A stretch of 64,000 bases of DNA from assembly GCA_963796225.1 (NCBI GenBank), contig CAWCLK010000031.1:1-64000 (forward strand), written 5' to 3'. The number at the start of each line of letters is the position of its first letter. Position 1 is the first letter of the stretch. The position numbers were made by a program, and so were the translations under genes. The notes beneath the pieces are model-generated. The model made no database searches and was not told the origin of the DNA. It was given only the letters and a program-made list of their open reading frames with translations. This document shows, in pieces, positions 19,073-27,340 of this stretch. Origin of the DNA: CAWCLK01 sp963796225. Its GTDB lineage: Bacteria; Actinomycetota; Nitriliruptoria; Nitriliruptorales; Nitriliruptoraceae.

Positions 19073-21077
19073 GCGAGCCGACGACGACCACGCCGCCGGT
19101 GCAGGCCGGCGACGGCCGAGCTCGACCGCGACGACGTGCGGGTGGCGACGGGCACCCCGGAGGCGCTGGTGGCGTTCAACCGCGCGGGCGTGCTCGGCCC
19201 GGTCGAGGTCCACGGGGCGCGGGTGCTGGCCGAGGTCACCGGCGAGTCGCGCCCCGAGGTGCTGCTGGCCGCCGCCCTGGCCCTGCGCGCCCCGCAGCAC
19301 GGCCACGTGTGCGTCGCGCTCGACGACGTGGTCAGCACGATCACCGTCGGCGAGGAGTCGGCCGTCGACGTGGCGGCGCTGCCCTGGCCGGACCCGGACC
19401 CCTGGCGCGCGATGCTGGCCGACAGCCCGCTGGTGCGGGTGCGCCCCGAGGGCACGCCGTCGCGGGCCGAGCTGCAGCCCGAGCACGACCGACCGCTCGT
19501 GCTGGTCGGGCACCGGCTCTACCTCGACCGCTACTGGCGCTACGAGCGGCGCGTCGCCGCAGTGCTGAAGGCCCGGGCGGGGCGGGTGGACGAGGACGTC
19601 GACCTCGACCGGGTCCGCGAGGCGATCGACCGGCTGCTCCCGGCCGGGGAGGAACGCCCCGACCGCGCAGCGCCTCGCGCTGGCCACCGCCGCGCGGCGG
19701 GCGCTGACGGTGATCGCCGGCGGGCCCGGCACCGGCAAGACCCACACGGTCGCCCGGCTGCTGGCGCTGCTGCACGAGCTGGCCGATCCGGGCGCCGCCC
19801 CACGGGTCGCGGTGGCCGCCCCGACCGGCAAGGCCGCCGACCGGCTCACCGCCTCGCTGCGCGACGCCGTGGCCGACCCGGCGCTGCAGGTGTCCGACGC
19901 GGTCCGCGCCCGGCTGGCCGGCCTGGAGGGCTCGACCCTGCACCGGCTGCTGGGCTGGACCCCGCACAGCGCGACCCGGTTCCGGCACGACCGCACCCAC
20001 CGGCTGCCCCACGACGTCGTGGTCGTCGACGAGACCTCGATGGTCGACCTGCCGCTGATGTCCAAGCTGCTCGAGGCCATGCGCACCGACACCACGCTCG
20101 TGCTCGTGGGCGACCCCGACCAGCTCGCGTCGGTCGAGGCCGGGGCGGTGCTGGCCGACATCGTCGGGCCCTCCGGCACCGGGCTGTGCATGACCGAGGC
20201 GCACCGCGCGGCGCTCGAGGCGGCCACCGGCGAGCCGCTCGGACCCGACGTGGTCACGGAGGCGCGCGACGGCGGGATCGACGACGCGGTGGTGGTGCTC
20301 GGGGCGGGGCGCCGGTTCGCGGCCGAGTCCGGGATCGCCCACCTCGCCGGCGCCATCCACCGCGGCGACGGCGACGCGGTGGTCGAGGTGCTGCGGTCCG
20401 GGGCCGACGACCTGACCTGGGTCGAGGCGCCCGGGGAGGCCCGCGACGTCGCCGAGCTGGCCGAGGTCCGCGCACGGGTGGTCGCGGCGGGGCGGGCGGT
20501 CACCACCGCCGCGCAGGCCGGGGACGCCGGCGGGGCGCTGGCCGCCATGGACACGCTGCGCGTGCTGTGCGCCCACCGGCGGGGGCTGGTGGGCGTGACC
20601 GGATGGGTCCGGCTGGTCGAACGGTGGCTGACCGAGGAGGTGGACGGCTTCGTGCCCACGGCCCGGTTCCACGTCGGGCGCCCCGTGCTGGTCACCCGCA
20701 ACGAGCCGCGGCTGCACCTCTACAACGGTGACGTCGGCGTGGTCGTGCGGGCCGGCGACGGTGTGGCCGTCGCCTTCCACGGCAGCGGCGGCGTGCGCAC
20801 GTTCGCCCCCAGCCGGCTCGAGGACATCGAGACCGTGCACGCCATGACCATCCACAAGTCCCAGGGCTCGCAGTTCGGCCACGTCGTGGTCGTGCTGCCG
20901 GACGCTTCCTCGCAGATCCTCACCCGCGAGCTGCTCTACACCGCCGTCACCCGCGCCCAGCACGGCGTCACGCTGGTCGGGTCCGAGGAGGCGGTGCGGG
21001 GCGCGGTCGGCCGCCGCGTCGCGCGCGCCTCGGGGCTGCGCACGACCCTCTGGCCGGCAGAGGCCTCCACGCCTTGA
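19069..21077 (+). CDS. recD: RecBCD subunit RecD (5'-3' helicase), two frame breaks
   Basis: SF1B helicase. N-terminal domain RVATGTPEALVAFNRAGVL..., then VLVGHRLYLDRYWRYERRVA, Walker A VIAGGPGTGKTHTVARLLAL, APTGKAADRL, DVVVVDETSMVDLPLM (Walker B), LVGDPDQLASVEAGAVL, and the C-terminal block TVHAMTIHKSQGSQFGHVVV and LLYTAVTRA. Breaks near 19110 (extra G) and 19655. Corrected length ~668 residues. ATG 19069 overlaps the recB stop (ATGA), completing a tightly coupled operon for double-strand break repair. Confidence 0.88.
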
Positions 21078-21133
21078 CCGCGCGGCCGCCGAGGCGGACC
21101 GTGGGGGAATCGCCCCGAAGAGAGGTCGGCGAC

Positions 21134-21531
21134 ATGTTGGGAGACAGCAAGGCCTGTGCCATCGTGCCCACCCACGACATCGACCGGGCCCGGCGGTTCT
21201 ACGAGGACACGCTCGGCGCCAAGGTCATCGACGAGATGCCGAGCGAGGCGATCCGGTTCGAGTGCGGGGACGGCTCGGAGTTCCTGCTGTACCGGACGCA
21301 GGTGGCCAGTCCCCGCCGAGCACACGTGCATGTACTTCCTCGTCCCCGACGTGGACGCGGCCGTCGTCGACCTCGAGAGCCGGGGCGTGCGGTTCGAGGA
21401 GTACGACCTCGAGGCCATGGGCTTCGCAGGGCGCCGGCAAGGGCAAGATCATCCGCCGGGAGGACACAGCCTCGGCGTGGTTCACCGACCCCGAGGGCAA
21501 CATCCTGAGCGTCACCAGCGTCGGGAGCTGA
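21134..21531 (+). CDS. Glyoxalase/VOC-family protein, two frame breaks
   Basis: About 132 residues after joining three frames (breaks near 21307 and 21428). CAIVPTHDIDRARRFYEDTLGAKV is the first VOC repeat. HTCMYFLVPDVDAAVVDLESRGVRFEEYD begins the second, and ASAWFTDPEGNILSV is its metal-binding end. The substrate is unknown. ATG 21134 follows GAGAGG. Placed 56 bp after recD, it may be read through from that operon. Confidence 0.65.
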
Positions 21532-21539
21532 TCCCGGCC

Positions 21540-21601
21540 GATGGGTGCCGTGTCCCATCCTGCCGCCTGGATGCCCCACGCATCGGCGCCGGATGGGGCA
21601 T
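21540..21601 (+). promoter_or_regulatory. Two adjacent inverted repeats before the PHP gene
   Basis: GATGGG (21540-21545) pairs with CCCATC (21554-21559). ATGCCCCA (21571-21578) pairs with TGGGGCAT (21594-21601). Both share the GATGGG-type half-site. They may be an operator pair for the PHP gene or hairpins ending the VOC transcript. Confidence 0.35.
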
Positions 21602-21669
21602 GGCACCGCGGCGCGGCAGGGACCGCCCCGCCCCGCGGCGAACCTCCCGGCGACACCGGGAGGCGAGCC

Positions 21670-23283
21670 ATGCGACCGATCTCACGACGGCAGGTGCTGC
21701 AGGGCGGGGCGGCCGCCGGGGCGATGCTGCTGGCACGCCCGAGCGGGGCGCTGGCGGGGCCGCTCGGCCCGACCGACCACTACGGCACCTCACGGGCGTC
21801 GCGGCTCGACCCCACGCGCCTGCTGGTGCACGCCGACCTGCACAACCACACGCTGCTGTCGGACGGTGACGGCGAGGCGTCCGAGGCCTTCGCGTCGATG
21901 CGGTCGCAGGGCCTGGACGTCGCCGCGCTGACCGACCACTCGACCGTCAACGACGGGCTGCCCGAGTCCGTGTGCCTGCCCGCCTCCCTGCTCGACCAGG
22001 GCGCCCACGCCGAGTGCATGGCGCTGGCCGGCATGCACGAGGGCTCGTGGCAGGTCAGCGCCGAGCTCGCCCGGGCCAACAGCGTCGACGACGAGTTCGT
22101 CGCGATCCGCGGGTTCGAGTGGTCCAGCCCGACGCTCGGGCACATGAACGTGTGGTTCTCGCAGGAGTTCACCGACCCGCTGCACACCGGCGGGCTCGGC
22201 ACGCCGGCGGACCTCGCCCGGTTCGCGACCGCCGAGGGGTTCCCCGCCCCGACCGAGGTCGTGGCCGCGCTGTCCGAGCTGGTGGACGCCACGCCGGCCG
22301 CGGGTGCCGGGATGGCCGGCTGGTTCGAGTGGCTCAAGCTCGCCCCGTCCACGCCCGGGCTCGGCGGCGGGGCGGACGGCATCTTCGGGTTCAACCACCC
22401 GGGGCGCGAGGCCGGCCGCTTCGGCGACTGGGCGTTCGACGCGGCCCTGGTCGACCGCTGCGTCGGGCTCGAGCTGTTCAACCGGCGCGACGACTACCTG
22501 TTCGAACGCACCGACGACCTCGGCCTGGCCTCGCCGCTGGTCGCCTGCCTCGACGCGGGCTGGAAGCCCGGGCTGACCGGCGTGACCGACGAGCACGGGA
22601 CCGACTGGGGCGCGCCGGACGGCAAGGGCCGCACCGGCGTGTACGTGCGCGAGCTGACCGCCGACGGCGTCCGCGAGGCCCTGCTCGCCCGCCGGGTGTT
22701 CGCCACCAACCTGAAGGGCCTGCGCATCGACGCGACGGCCAACGGGGTCCCGATGGGCTCGACCCTGGGCCACCGCAGCGGGCCCGTCACCTTCGCGCTC
22801 GACGTCGACCGCGGGCGTGACTGGTGGGGCCGCGAGCTCGTCGTGCAGGTCCTGGCCACCGGCACCCCGCTGCCCACCGTCGTGGACGAGCGCACCGTCA
22901 CCGTCCCGCGGGGCGGCCAGCCGCCGATCCGGTTCACCGTCCCCCACGACGTCGCCGACGGGCGCTGGCTCGTGCTGCGCGTGTGCGATCCCGACCCCGC
23001 CACCCGCGACCCCCGCGCCCCGTCGGGCTGGAGCCCGGCCGGTGGCGCCCTGGCCTACACCAGCCCGTTCCACCTCGACCCGGACGCGGCCCCCGGCAGC
23101 GGGGCGGCGCCCACCGGCGCGACCTCGACGACCGCCGCCCCGGCGAGCAGCGTGCGGGCCGCGGCCGCCACGCCGACCACGACCGTGCCCCTGCCGACCA
23201 CCGGCGGCGGGGCGGGGGCGGCCGCCGCCGCGATCGTGGGAGCAGCCCTGCTCCGACTGCGCGGACGACGTGACGGCCACTGA
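21670..23283 (+). CDS. Exported PHP-domain phosphoesterase with LPxTG-like tail
   Basis: 537 residues. Tat-type leader SRRQVLQGGAAAGAMLL. The PHP domain starts HADLHNHTLLSDGDG (metal-binding HxH), then VAALTDHSTVNDG, GFEWSSPTLGHMNVW, FGFNHPGREAGRFGDW and GVTDEHGTDWG, all with the metal His/Asp/Glu set. A beta-rich C-terminal domain and a Thr/Ala linker follow. The end is LPTTGGGAG, a hydrophobic stretch and RLRGRR, like a sortase or archaeosortase-type sorting signal. ATG 21670 follows GGGAGGCG. It probably hydrolyses phosphate esters outside the cell. Confidence 0.75.
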   Translation: MRPISRRQVLQGGAAAGAMLLARPSGALAGPLGPTDHYGTSRASRLDPTRLLVHADLHNHTLLSDGDGEASEAFASMRSQGLDVAALTDHSTVNDGLPESVCLPASLLDQGAHAECMALAGMHEGSWQVSAELARANSVDDEFVAIRGFEWSSPTLGHMNVWFSQEFTDPLHTGGLGTPADLARFATAEGFPAPTEVVAALSELVDATPAAGAGMAGWFEWLKLAPSTPGLGGGADGIFGFNHPGREAGRFGDWAFDAALVDRCVGLELFNRRDDYLFERTDDLGLASPLVACLDAGWKPGLTGVTDEHGTDWGAPDGKGRTGVYVRELTADGVREALLARRVFATNLKGLRIDATANGVPMGSTLGHRSGPVTFALDVDRGRDWWGRELVVQVLATGTPLPTVVDERTVTVPRGGQPPIRFTVPHDVADGRWLVLRVCDPDPATRDPRAPSGWSPAGGALAYTSPFHLDPDAAPGSGAAPTGATSTTAAPASSVRAAAATPTTTVPLPTTGGGAGAAAAAIVGAALLRLRGRRDGH

Positions 23284-23310
23284 GGCCCGCCGCGCCGGTC
23301 ACGCCAGCAG

Positions 23311-23377
23311 ACGAACTCGGTGGGCGCGGCGCGCCGCGCCACGCTCACGCCGACACGAACTCGGTGGGCGCGGCGCG
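23311..23377 (+). repeat. 23-bp direct repeat at the J-protein 3' end
   Basis: ACGAACTCGGTGGGCGCGGC plus GCG occurs at 23311-23333 and 23355-23377, 44 bp apart. The second copy encodes the last residues of the J-domain protein (RAAPTEFV, minus strand). The first lies just after its stop codon and repeats the same codons, so the tail of the gene has been duplicated. Confidence 0.75.
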
Positions 23378-23596
23378 GCGGTAGTCGAAGGTGCCCACGC
23401 CCTCGTACGGGTCGAGCAGCTGGCGGAAGGCGTCGCTGATCTCGGCCATGCGGAACTCGGCGAGCACGTGACGGTAGGGGCCCGCGGACGCGTGCCGGTC
23501 GGGGTGCCAGCTCCGGGCGAGCCGGCGATAGGCAGCCGCGACCTCGCCCGAGCTCGCGTCCTCGGGAAGTCCCAGCACCTCGAACGGATCCCGCAC
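23345..23596 (-). CDS. Small J-domain protein
   Basis: 83 residues, essentially one J-domain: DPFEVLGLPEDASSGEVAAAYRRLARSWHPDRHAS with the HPD motif that stimulates Hsp70 ATPase, then a helix AEISDAFRQLLDPYEG. No Gly/Phe or zinc region, so it is a class III-type J-protein with an unknown client. Possible -10 TACGTT (minus strand, 23638-23643), about 42 nt upstream. Its tail codons are repeated after the stop. Confidence 0.75.
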   Translation of the reverse strand: MRDPFEVLGLPEDASSGEVAAAYRRLARSWHPDRHASAGPYRHVLAEFRMAEISDAFRQLLDPYEGVGTFDYRRAAPTEFVSA

Positions 23597-23645
23597 GCCC
23601 AGACCTCGATCCTCGTCGACCGGACGGTCACTAACACAACGTAGC

Positions 23646-23672
23646 GCGGCAGTGACCCGATGTCACTGCCGC
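23646..23672. promoter_or_regulatory. Perfect 11-bp inverted repeat between DUF1508 and J genes
   Basis: GCGGCAGTGAC (23646-23656) and GTCACTGCCGC (23662-23672) pair perfectly around the loop CCGAT. It lies 36 bp after the DUF1508 stop and directly behind the possible J-gene promoter. It can be a terminator of the first gene or an operator of the second; the AT-rich spacer towards 23610 favours an operator. Confidence 0.5.
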
Positions 23673-23708
23673 CTGCGGTGGAACCACCCGTCGTCGAGAC
23701 CCGACGGG

Positions 23709-23894
23709 CTAGTCCTCGTCGAGCTCCAGCGGCTTGCCCGCCAGCGCCTTCGCAGCGGTCTTGGCCGTGCCGCGCGTGGCGTAGAGCTTCTCCGACTCGG
23801 CCAGCGTCTTGCCGTTGGACGACACGATGCGGACCTTGAACTGGCCGTCGTTGCGTGCGACGACCTTGACCTTGTTCGCCTTGTCCTTGGCCAT
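23709..23894 (-). CDS. DUF1508 (YegP-like) protein
   Basis: 61 residues: VKVVARNDGQFKVRIVSSNGKTLAESEKLYATRGTAKTAAKAL is the DUF1508 repeat in single copy, an alpha/beta fold of unknown function often encoded by stress-related loci. ATG 23894 is set by AGGAGAAGG seven bases upstream; an upstream in-frame start lacks a ribosome site. Confidence 0.75.
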   Translation of the reverse strand: MAKDKANKVKVVARNDGQFKVRIVSSNGKTLAESEKLYATRGTAKTAAKALAGKPLELDED

Positions 23895-23985
23895 GGTGTG
23901 ACCTTCTCCTGGAAGCGTGTGGGGCGCACCGTAGGCCCCGGTGCGTCGGTCCGCGCACATCCGCGCCGCGCGGGGCCTCGTGGGA

Positions 23986-25125
23986 TCAGGCCTCGTCGAC
24001 CGCGGGGCGCGGGGCGGGCGGCGTCCCGAGGTCCTCCAAGCTGCCGACCTCGGCCATCCCCACGACCCGGTCGCGGCCCTCGCGCTTGGCCGTGTACAGG
24101 GCGAGGTCGGCGCGACGCATCAGGGCGCGCGCGTCGTCGTCGGCGGCCAGCGTGGCCACCCCGAAGCTGGCCGTCACCGCGACACCGGGGCGGGCGACCC
24201 GGGCGTCGGCCACCAGCCGGCGGCACCGCTCGGCCAGGACGCAGGCCGCCTCGTGGTCGGTCACGGGGGCGAGCAGCAGGAACTCCTCGCCGCCCCAGCG
24301 TCCGAGGAGGTCGGCCTCCCGGACCGCCTGCGCGAGCGACCGCACCGTGGCGACCAGCACCTGGTCGCCGACCTCGTGGCCGTGGGTGTCGTTGACGGCC
24401 TTGAACTCGTCGAGGTCGACCAGCACCACCGAGAGCGGCTGGTCGTAGCGGCGGGCGGCGGCGACCAGCCGCTGCAGCTCGTCGTCGAGGCGGCGACGGT
24501 TGGCCACGCCCGTCAGCGGGTCGGTGGTGGCCTGCTCCTCGAGCACCTGGGCCCGGGTGCGCACCGCGGCGAGGTGCTCGACGTCACGGGCCAGCACCCA
24601 CAGGACGCCGACGAGCGCGACGTGTCCGGCCGCCAGGAAGACGACGATCGCGATCGGCCCGCGCCCCGTCCCGGCGTCCGCCAGCATCCCGTCGACGGAC
24701 GACCACGCCGCACCCGCCTCCACCAGGGCGAACCCGACCAGGCTGACGATGACGCCCCGCCGCGTCCCGAACACCAGGAACGCGAGGGCGGCGAGCACCC
24801 CGAACCAGGCGACGGCCGCCACGACGAGGCCGAGGTCCTCGGGCCGCGAGGTCGGAACCAGCTCCCAGACCAGCAGCCGGGCGACGAGCACGACGGCCGG
24901 CGACACCACCACCCACGGGGCGGTCTGGCGGACGGTCAGCCGGCCGGTCAGCAGGCCGGCCAGCAGCGTGCCGTGCACCACGGCCACCCCGGGGAACACG
25001 ATCATGCGGAAGGCGTCCGGGGTGCCGACGAGGACCCACAGCACCAGGACGAGCCCGAGCGGGATCGCCAGGACCACCAGGTGCACGCGTCGGAGCAGCG
25101 TGTCGTCGGCCCGCAGCGCGTCCAT
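23986..25125 (-). CDS. Membrane diguanylate cyclase
   Basis: 379 residues. Five to six transmembrane helices occupy residues ~10-190, then a short coiled linker (VRTRAQVLEEQATTDPLTGVANRRR) leads into a GGDEF domain: VVLVDLDEFKAVNDTHGHEVGD and GRWGGEEFLLLAP, an intact GGEEF active site, so it should make cyclic-di-GMP. No EAL domain. ATG 25125 begins before the first helix. A second GGDEF protein lies 1 kb away. Confidence 0.85.
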   Translation of the reverse strand: MDALRADDTLLRRVHLVVLAIPLGLVLVLWVLVGTPDAFRMIVFPGVAVVHGTLLAGLLTGRLTVRQTAPWVVVSPAVVLVARLLVWELVPTSRPEDLGLVVAAVAWFGVLAALAFLVFGTRRGVIVSLVGFALVEAGAAWSSVDGMLADAGTGRGPIAIVVFLAAGHVALVGVLWVLARDVEHLAAVRTRAQVLEEQATTDPLTGVANRRRLDDELQRLVAAARRYDQPLSVVLVDLDEFKAVNDTHGHEVGDQVLVATVRSLAQAVREADLLGRWGGEEFLLLAPVTDHEAACVLAERCRRLVADARVARPGVAVTASFGVATLAADDDARALMRRADLALYTAKREGRDRVVGMAEVGSLEDLGTPPAPRPAVDEA

Positions 25126-25249
25126 CGGCGTACCCGTTCGACCGGCGGACGACCACCCTGTGGCGCGAGACCCCGCCGGGACATCCGCACCGTAACCCGC
25201 CGGGCCGCCCCGGAACGGGTGGTCGGCCACCTGCCGTGGATGCGCCGCC

Positions 25250-25255
25250 TACCGT
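25250..25255 (+). promoter_or_regulatory. Possible -10 box of the SDR gene
   Basis: TACCGT, TANNNT type, 29 nt before the GTG at 25284, in the 158-bp divergent region shared with the diguanylate cyclase gene. Confidence 0.3.
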
Positions 25256-25283
25256 GGTCCCGAGCGAGCGCAGCGAGGTCGAC

Positions 25284-26165
25284 GTGCGAGTGCTGGTCAC
25301 CGGGGCGAAGGGCAAGGTCGGAGCCGCCGCGGCGACGGCGCTGATGGCCGCCGGGCACGAGGTCGTGGCCACCGACCTCGCCCCGCCGGTCCACGAACGC
25401 GACCTGCCGGACGAGCCCGCCTACCTGCAGGCGGACCTCACCGACGCCGGGGCGGTGTATGCGCTGGTGCGGGGCGTGGACGCCGTGGTCCACACCGGCG
25501 CGATCCCCGACCCGGCCCACCACGCCCCGCACGTGGTCTTCCACAACAACGTGATGGCGGGGTTCAACGTCGTCGAGGCGTGCGTGCGCTGGGGCGTGTC
25601 CCGCCTGGTGAACCTGTCCAGCGAGACCGTCCCCGGGATGATCTTCGCCGAGCGACCGTTCCTGCCGCCCTACGTGCCCCTCGACGAGGACACCCCCGTC
25701 GCCCCGCAGGACCCGTACGGGTTCGGCAAGCACGTCATCGAGCAGTGGTGCGACGCGGCCGTGCGACGCAGCGACATCTCGATCGTGTCGATCCGCCCGT
25801 CGTGGGTGCAGACCCGGGACAACTACGAGCGCAACGTCGGGCACATGGTCCGGCACCCGTTCGAGCCCTCGCCCGCGTTCTGGTCGTACACCGACAACGA
25901 CGACCTGGCCGAGGCGATCCGGCTGGCCGTGGAGGTCGAGCTCACCGGCCACGAGGTCGTCTACGTCGCCCAGCCGGACAACGCCACCGGCCGGCCGCTG
26001 GCCGAGCTGATGGAGGCCGTGCTGCCCGACGCCGACGTGGAGCTGCGCCCCACCGACCGCCCCGACGCGTCGGGCATCGACTCGGGCAAGGCACAGCGCC
26101 TGCTCGGGTGGGAGCCGACCCGTGGCTGGCGCGACGTGCTCGACGAGGACGGCCGGCTGCGCTGA
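25284..26165 (+). CDS. NAD-dependent epimerase/dehydratase (extended SDR)
   Basis: 293 residues. The start RVLVTGAKGKVGAAAATAL is the NAD-binding GxxGxxG. AVVHTGAIPDP, LVNLSSETVPG and the YGFGKHVIEQW YxxxK active site follow, then VSIRPSWVQTRDNY and the C-terminal AQRLLGWEPTRGWRDVL. This is the usual sugar-nucleotide epimerase/dehydratase layout; the substrate is unknown. GTG 25284 is preferred because family proteins start at this strand and GAGGT precedes it; ATG 25236 is possible. Convergent with the second GGDEF gene, 4 bp apart. Confidence 0.78.
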   Translation: MRVLVTGAKGKVGAAAATALMAAGHEVVATDLAPPVHERDLPDEPAYLQADLTDAGAVYALVRGVDAVVHTGAIPDPAHHAPHVVFHNNVMAGFNVVEACVRWGVSRLVNLSSETVPGMIFAERPFLPPYVPLDEDTPVAPQDPYGFGKHVIEQWCDAAVRRSDISIVSIRPSWVQTRDNYERNVGHMVRHPFEPSPAFWSYTDNDDLAEAIRLAVEVELTGHEVVYVAQPDNATGRPLAELMEAVLPDADVELRPTDRPDASGIDSGKAQRLLGWEPTRGWRDVLDEDGRLR

Positions 26166-26169
26166 GCGG

Positions 26170-27147
26170 TCAGCGGCGGGACGGCACCGCGCCGTCCTCG
26201 CGGCGGGCGTGCTTGACCACGTACAGCTGCTGGTCGGCCTCGCGCAGCAGCTCGTCGCCGTCGCAGCCCGGCCACGCCGTCGCGATCCCCAGGCTGGCCG
26301 ACACCGCCACGTCCACGCCGCGGGCCAGGCGGATCGGCTCGTCGACCATCCCCCCGAGCCGGGCGGCCAGCGTCGCGACGTCGGTCTCGTCGACGGCCCC
26401 CTCGCAGACGATGGCGAACTCGTCGCCACCGACGCGGGCGACCAGGTCGGTGGCACGTACGCCGTCGGTGAGGCGGCGGGCCACCTCGACCAGCACCTCG
26501 TCGCCGGCCTGGTGGCCGTGGGTGTCGTTGACCGGCTTGAAGTCGTCGAGGTCGAGCATCACCAGCCCGACGGGGTGGCCGGACCGGGCGTAGCGGGCCA
26601 GGGCCTCCTCGAGCCGCGCCGTGAAGGCGCGGCGGTTGGCCAGCCCGGTGAGGGCGTCGTGCAGGGCGTGGTGGAGGATCTCGGCCTCCAGCTGGCGACG
26701 CTCGGTCACGTCGCGGACGTTGAGGACGTAGCCGGACCCGCGGATGGGGCGGCTGACCTTGGTCTCGACGTGGCGGACCGCGCCCCGCACGTCGTACATG
26801 CGGTGGGCGAGCTCGACGCCGCTGGCCAGGTCGCCCTCCTGCACCGCCCGCAGCACCATCCCGCGGTCGTCGGGGTGGAACAGGTCGAACACGTTGGTGC
26901 CGACCAGCTCCTCGGGGCGGTAGCCGTGGACGGCGAAGGTGGCGCGGTTCAGGAAGGTGAACACGCCCTGCTCGTCGAGCAGCCCGATGATGTCCGAGGA
27001 TCCCTGCAGGACCGAGGTCAGCACGGCCTCGCGCGAGGCCACCTCGTCGGCCAGCGCCCGGCGGTGGCGGTGGCGGGTCCACAGGGCCGCGGCCACGCCG
27101 ACGGCGACGGCGATCACCATCGTGGTCAGCAGGCCGAGCTCGGGCAC
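26170..27147 (-). CDS. PAS-GGDEF diguanylate cyclase
   Basis: 325 residues. One N-terminal transmembrane helix, a PAS domain (LTSVLQGSSDIIGLLDEQGVFTFLN...GYRPEELVGTNVFDLFHPDD, with PAC tail GSGYVLNVRDVTERR), then a GGDEF domain: HDALTGLANRRAF, LVMLDLDDFKPVNDTHGHQAGD and ARVGGDEFAIV. The active site is intact. GTG 27147 follows GGAGG closely. It probably senses a signal through PAS and makes cyclic-di-GMP. Confidence 0.85.
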   Translation of the reverse strand: MPELGLLTTMVIAVAVGVAAALWTRHRHRRALADEVASREAVLTSVLQGSSDIIGLLDEQGVFTFLNRATFAVHGYRPEELVGTNVFDLFHPDDRGMVLRAVQEGDLASGVELAHRMYDVRGAVRHVETKVSRPIRGSGYVLNVRDVTERRQLEAEILHHALHDALTGLANRRAFTARLEEALARYARSGHPVGLVMLDLDDFKPVNDTHGHQAGDEVLVEVARRLTDGVRATDLVARVGGDEFAIVCEGAVDETDVATLAARLGGMVDEPIRLARGVDVAVSASLGIATAWPGCDGDELLREADQQLYVVKHARREDGAVPSRR

Positions 27148-27340
27148 GGGCGTCCTCCGCGGGGCGGGGCGGGTCGCCGCGCTCCCCTCCCCCTCGTCGG
27201 CAGGTGACCCCCGCCGCTGAACCGCCACGGAGCATGGCCACACGGCCAAGGGTGGGCAGGAGGCCGGGGCGTGACGTCGAACCTCTCGACCGGGGCGCCC
27301 CGCCCCGTCTCCTCCGTCTGCCCTCCCGAGGACCGCCGTC

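Noticed and set aside
15365..20701. Very long open frame on the minus strand (over 1700 codons)
   Set aside because: It runs antisense to recB and recD, has low-complexity Arg/Gly/Val composition and no recognisable domain. Such frames are expected in DNA of this GC content.
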